A stretch of DNA of 64,000 bases, taken from contig VIIQ02000600.1 in the NCBI GenBank assembly GCA_007449985.2, positions 124,001 through 188,000 on the forward strand. The letters run 5' to 3'. Below, piece after piece: positions 60,182 through 64,000 of the stretch. A program made the position numbers and the translations under genes. Position 1 is the first letter of the stretch. Each line of letters begins with the position of its first letter. This DNA is from Desmodesmus armatus (taxonomy: Eukaryota > Chlorophyta > Chlorophyceae > Sphaeropleales > Scenedesmaceae). The notes beneath the pieces are model-generated. The model was not told where the DNA came from. It was given only the letters and a program-made list of their open reading frames with translations, and did not search any database.

Positions 60182-63100
60182 CACACTTAGCAGCAGCAGC
60201 AGCACCAACAACACCCTGCCGTGTAGCCCAAGTGCAAGTTGCACTTCTGCAGAGTATTGTGGTAGCGGGCATGCGACTTGGCAGCATGTTCAAAGTGCTG
60301 CAGAACAGCAAGGGGAGACACCAAAAGTAGGCTTGGTGCATGTGTGGCTACAAGTACGATATTTGCATGCACTGCCTTGTGTCGTCTGCAGTGCACAACG
60401 GTCCAGTGGTACCCAGGGCACATTGCCAAGGCAGAGCGGCAGCTGAAGGAGCAGTTGAAGATGGTTGACCTAGTGCTGGAGGTCAGGGATGCACGCATAC
60501 CCTTCTCAACATGCCACCCACAAGTGAGTCTGGGGGCACTCAACTTGGACTCTTGTAGGCAGCTTTGGCGTATTTGGATTTTGTTGGAAGGCGTGGCTCT
60601 GTACAGGCAGCCGCCTACCAGCAGGGGGTTTTGTGGCTTGCTTTCGGCTGCAATGAGACACTATGCGCTTGTGTGCACCGCCAACATCTTGACGCGCATT
60701 TCCTAGCGTGGCCTGCTGGCCACCCTTCTCCAGCAATTGGCGATGTCGTGCACAGTGCACAAGCTCTCGTAGACTGAGCAGCTGATGTTCAATGACATGC
60801 AGTGCCAGCTGCTTTCTGATACCGTCAGGGCAACCTCGTACCTGTTTTGTATCAGTAACACGCGGCTGCCCGCTGCGTCAAGTGCAACTGATGCCTGCTA
60901 ACCTTGATCCTTCTGCTACTACTGCTGTGCTGTGCTGTGCCTCTATGCCAGGTAGCCAAGTGGATAGGTTCCAAACCTCGTGTCATAATTCTGAACCGCA
61001 AGGACATGGTCAGCACTGCAGACAGGGCAGCGTGGGACAAGCACTTTGCAGCAGAGGCAGCAGAAACAGCAAAGCAGCAGGAAGCAGCGCGGCAGCGGTC
61101 AGCAGCAAAAGCAGCAGCTCGAGTGGCAGCAGCAGCAGATGCTGGGGCCTCACAAGCCCAACAGCAGCAGCAGCAGCAGGATGTGGGTCAGCAGCAGGAG
61201 CAGCAGCAGGAGCAGGAGGTTGAGCTGCAGCCGCCATCACTGCCGCAGCAGGTGTTCTGGACAGACGGCAAGACGGGTGAGTGGCAGGAGCAGCAGGGTC
61301 TGACAGCTGGCAGCAGCGTGTTCGTGAACTGTTCAGAGATCAAGGCCTTCTGTTAGACATTGGTGCCTGTCCTGTCTGTGGTGCTGGTTGCTGATAGGCC
61401 TGGCAGTGCTGCAGTTACTGCTGTTTTGGTGGGAAAAAAGGGCAGAAGCATGTGCTACTGTGATAGGCAGCAGCTGTTGCAGCTATGCCGATAAGTGTTT
61501 TGCCCCCAGCAATAGACTCCGGCAGTGCTGTATGATATGCGAGAGCATTGGGGGGTGGAAATCATGTTGAGCGTATTGGCTTGCTGGCATGCATGCACAA
61601 ACTGCAACAGCAGCAGCAGCAAGCAGCAGTGCTTTGTTCAGTAGGACTGTTGCCCACAGCAACGTGTTGCTGCGTGGTTTTGTTGTCTATACAGCTCAGC
61701 CCCGCCCTATTACGCTGATAGCTCACAGGGTAGGGATTACTTGAAAGTGACACAGGGAGTTTTTCTGTCAGGCTCCCGAAATGCCCCCACCCCTAGGGGC
61801 ATCGAGTGGGAGGCTCAGGCTGAGAAATGCCCCATGCCCCCCCCCCTCCCGAGGCCTCAAACTGCCCTGTTTTCAAGGCATATGGCAGGCTTGGCAGCAG
61901 GCTCCCTGCAAGGCCCAATGCCCCCACCCCTGGGGGCATGCTCTTGAGCCGGAGTGCCCCTAGCCCTCCCCCCTACTAGAAAAACTCCCTGTGTCACTTT
62001 CAACTATTCCCTACCCACACAGCTCCAATCTCTTAGTCATCATAGGGTGTACCGGCTTGTCCTGTGCAATTCCGTCACAGGGTTACAGAAGACTCCTTGC
62101 CCGGGGCGACTTTGTCACAGGGTGTAGCAGCCAATGTGCATACAATTACCAACAGTGTCAAGCATCCCCTGGCAACATGTCTGCACATTTCTCCCACCAT
62201 TCATGCATGCAGGTGCTGGCATCCATGGCTTGCGGCGTGCTTCAGTGAAGCTGTCAGACTACATCAATGCCAAACGGGCGCGGCGGGGCCTGGCCCCGCG
62301 GCCAGTGCGCTGCTGTGTCATAGGTTTCCCCAACATTGGCAAGTCTGCGCTGATCAACCGGCTGCTGGGGCGCAAGGTGGTGGAGTCGGCAGCGCGGCCG
62401 GGAGTCACACGGGTGTTGCGGTGAGTGGAAAGTACACTGCCTGAAGTGGCCATGGCTGTCCGGCAGGATGGCTCCTAGTGAGCATGCATGATAGTACACG
62501 CACTCCCCTTGCTGACACTAGTACGCCGTTCAAGTCAAGGGACAGGGCAAGTGATGGCTGCTGCAAAGCAGAGGGCAGGACGGGGGGACCAGCCACAGGG
62601 TGGCAGCTGTGAGGGAAGGGAAGCAGCAAGAAACAGAATGGTGTCGCAGGCGCACGTCAAGTGCATGCGATGCTGCATCACATGCCAATCCCGCCGGTCC
62701 CAAACCCAAAAAAAATCCCGCCGGTCCCAAAGGAATCAAGCATTGGCCTGTGATCACACCTTGCCAGTCGCAGCCAGCCATAAGGCACACTATGTGCTGT
62801 GTCCTTTCTGCAAGCAACTCAAGCATGGGCCACCGTGACTTGCTGATTCGTTGGTGTTGTTGCTTGCACCAGCGCTTTTCAAGCTGCATGCACCGTTGCC
62901 AATGGACTGGTTTCCTGCTGCTGCTGCCTTGTACGTCGCAGGTGGGTGCGCCTAGGTGGCGACCTCGACCTGCTAGATGCCCCCGGCATCATCCCAGCCT
63001 CCTTCAACGACCAGGGAGCAGCACAGGCGCTAGCAATGTGCAACGACATCGGCGAGGCCTCATATGTCGACAGCTTGATTGCGTCAGCATTACTAATCCG

Positions 63101-63314
63101 CATCAAGGAGCTGCCGCGCAACTCTGGCGCCCTGCAGAAGCTGGCGCAGCGGTATAAGCTGCACCCGCTGAGTATGAGTGCGGAGGATTACGTGGCGCAT
63201 GTTGCGGGGCAGGTGTTTGGTGGGGACACAGAGAAGGCAGGGGTGCGGCTGCTGAACGACTATAGGAATGGGGTTCTGGGCAACTTTTCCCTGGAGCTGC
63301 CTACAATGAGATGA
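59875..63314 (+). CDS. RbgA/YlqF-type circularly permuted GTPase, probably plastid ribosome assembly
   Basis: Five exons: 59875-60081, 60392-60523, 60952-61351, 62213-62420 and 62942-63314; all GT-AG, phases agree, 439 residues. Residues 1-69 form a Ser/Arg-rich leader with VRCSV, like a green-algal plastid transit peptide. Then [19 protein letters not shown] and [13 protein letters not shown], typical of RbgA. The GTPase motifs come in permuted order: G4 NRKD (128-131), G1 GFPNIGKS (284-291), G2 PGVT, G3 DAPG (328-331). The end [15 protein letters not shown] fits the RbgA C-terminus. RbgA-type proteins act late in large-subunit assembly; the plant plastid counterpart is DGP3. A Gln/Ala-rich insert of about 70 residues lies between G4 and G1. 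Intron 3 contains a MITE-like element. Confidence 0.9.
60146..60178 (+). repeat. (CAG)n microsatellite in GTPase intron 1
   Basis: About eleven CAG units within the intron 60082-60391. Confidence 0.9.
61728..62016. mobile_element. 289-bp MITE-like element with 37-bp terminal inverted repeats
   Basis: Left end GGGTAGGGATTACTTGAAAG continues to 61764; the right end (61980-62016) is its inverse, matching at 35 of 37 positions. ACA flanks both ends (61725-61727 and 62017-62019), a possible 3-bp target duplication, as made by PIF/Harbinger- or CACTA-type transposases. It has no coding capacity. Inside, two copies of a smaller foldback based on AATGCCCCCACCCC (about 61779 and 61918) occur. It sits wholly within intron 3 of the GTPase gene. 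Confidence 0.85.
62684..62734 (+). repeat. short direct repeat in GTPase intron 4
   Basis: ATCCCGCCGGTCCCAAA occurs twice, separated by an A-rich spacer (CCCAAAAAAA). Confidence 0.85.
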
Positions 63315-64000
63315 GCCCCAGTCTGTGTTTGTGTTTGAGTTTGTTTGATGTTTGATGTCAATGTGTGTATGTTATTGGTGTTTGTGATGGTTGCTGGTGG
63401 GCTCCTGGCATGAGGCTGATGGTGCCATTTTCTGGCTCGTTGTGTGATAGAATCCTGATTGGCTTTGGCTGCTGCACACAGCACCACAATCAGCACGATG
63501 CACTTCCTTTGGCAGCACACAGTGACTGGGAGGTGTTGTTTTCAAGTCTTCATGGGTGTTCCCACATTCTCTCTACAGGTCAGCTGGAGTGCATGAACCG
63601 TCCACCGATGTACTGATGCATTTTGCTCCCCAGCAGGTCTGGCTGACCAGTATCGTCTGTCTGTGTACAAGGTGGGGGTCCTCAAATTTGCCCACATGTT
63701 GGGATCTCACACTGTGAGTCCTGCGCACCAGGTTTAACGACGCAAACATCACAAGATACATTTGAAAGTAAACTTTTTTCATTTTGACGGGCAGCCGTTG
63801 GGTTTGGAGCGTGATATGGCGACAGCAGCAGCACTGCTGCTCAACAGCAGTGTCCCTCAAATTTGTCCACCCTGAATATGCAGCACAACGAGCTTTTGAA
63901 GGCTGGAATATGTTCCAAATAAATATTGTAATACTTTTGACTCTTAAGATCAACACCTGAGGGCCTCTGAAAGCCTCCCTCTAGGCCGCTGAGGTACTGT
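63315..64000 (+). other. 3' region of the GTPase gene
   Basis: T/G-rich just after the stop. TGTAA at 63928-63932, preceded by AATAAATA, is a candidate polyadenylation signal about 610 bases past the stop. A minus-strand open frame at 63573-63956 has no recognisable motif and is not called. Confidence 0.4.

Noticed and set aside
63573..63956. 127-codon minus-strand open frame at the right edge
   Set aside because: No motif; overlaps the likely 3' UTR of the GTPase gene. The two similar CTCAAATTTG boxes in it (about 63680 and 63857) are too short to define an element.
1..64000. tRNA or rRNA genes
   Set aside because: Looked for T-loop-like GTTCRANNC contexts with partner stems; the few hits (for example near 28669) are inside coding sequence and do not fold as tRNA.

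Overview
This window looks like nuclear DNA of a green alga. The genes are split into many small GT-AG exons, the coding sequence is full of CAG/GCA runs (poly-Gln, poly-Ala, poly-Ser), one GTPase carries a plastid-type transit peptide, and an F-box-like/leucine-rich-repeat family recurs. Chlorophyceae, possibly Sphaeropleales/Scenedesmaceae, is my inference from style; no marker gene proves it. There is no operon, CRISPR array, rRNA or tRNA that I can support.

Layout, left to right: a PP2C phosphatase (+, 5' end outside the window); a decayed Crypton/DIRS-type tyrosine recombinase (-); a 16-exon protein kinase gene (-, 9992-17201) whose splice phases all agree; a doubtful two-exon small gene (-, about 18 kb); a 2.2-kb satellite with a 130-bp higher-order unit (19.4-21.5 kb); F-box-like/LRR copy 1 (+); a broken duplicate of the kinase gene's first two exons (-, 27 kb); LRR copy 2 (+); a two-exon 149-aa Gly/Ala-rich gene (-); a phospholipid-scramblase-family gene (-) head to head with an SLC25A39/40-type mitochondrial carrier (+); a small multi-pass membrane protein (-) head to head with a very long FUSC/aromatic-acid-exporter-like membrane protein (+, 42.4-52.6 kb); a BTB protein (-) head to head with LRR copy 3 (+); and a circularly permuted RbgA/YlqF-type GTPase (+) with a 289-bp MITE-like element in an intron.

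Several genes may act in organelles: the carrier and scramblase probably in mitochondria, and the RbgA-type GTPase in plastid 50S ribosome assembly. The PP2C and the kinase are signalling proteins with no visible link to each other. Every frame break in the three LRR genes and the FUSC-like gene behaves as a single missing base, while neighbouring long genes are intact. This may reflect assembly error rather than gene death. The long non-coding tails are T/G-rich on the sense strand of the gene they follow, so the skew itself marks transcription direction.
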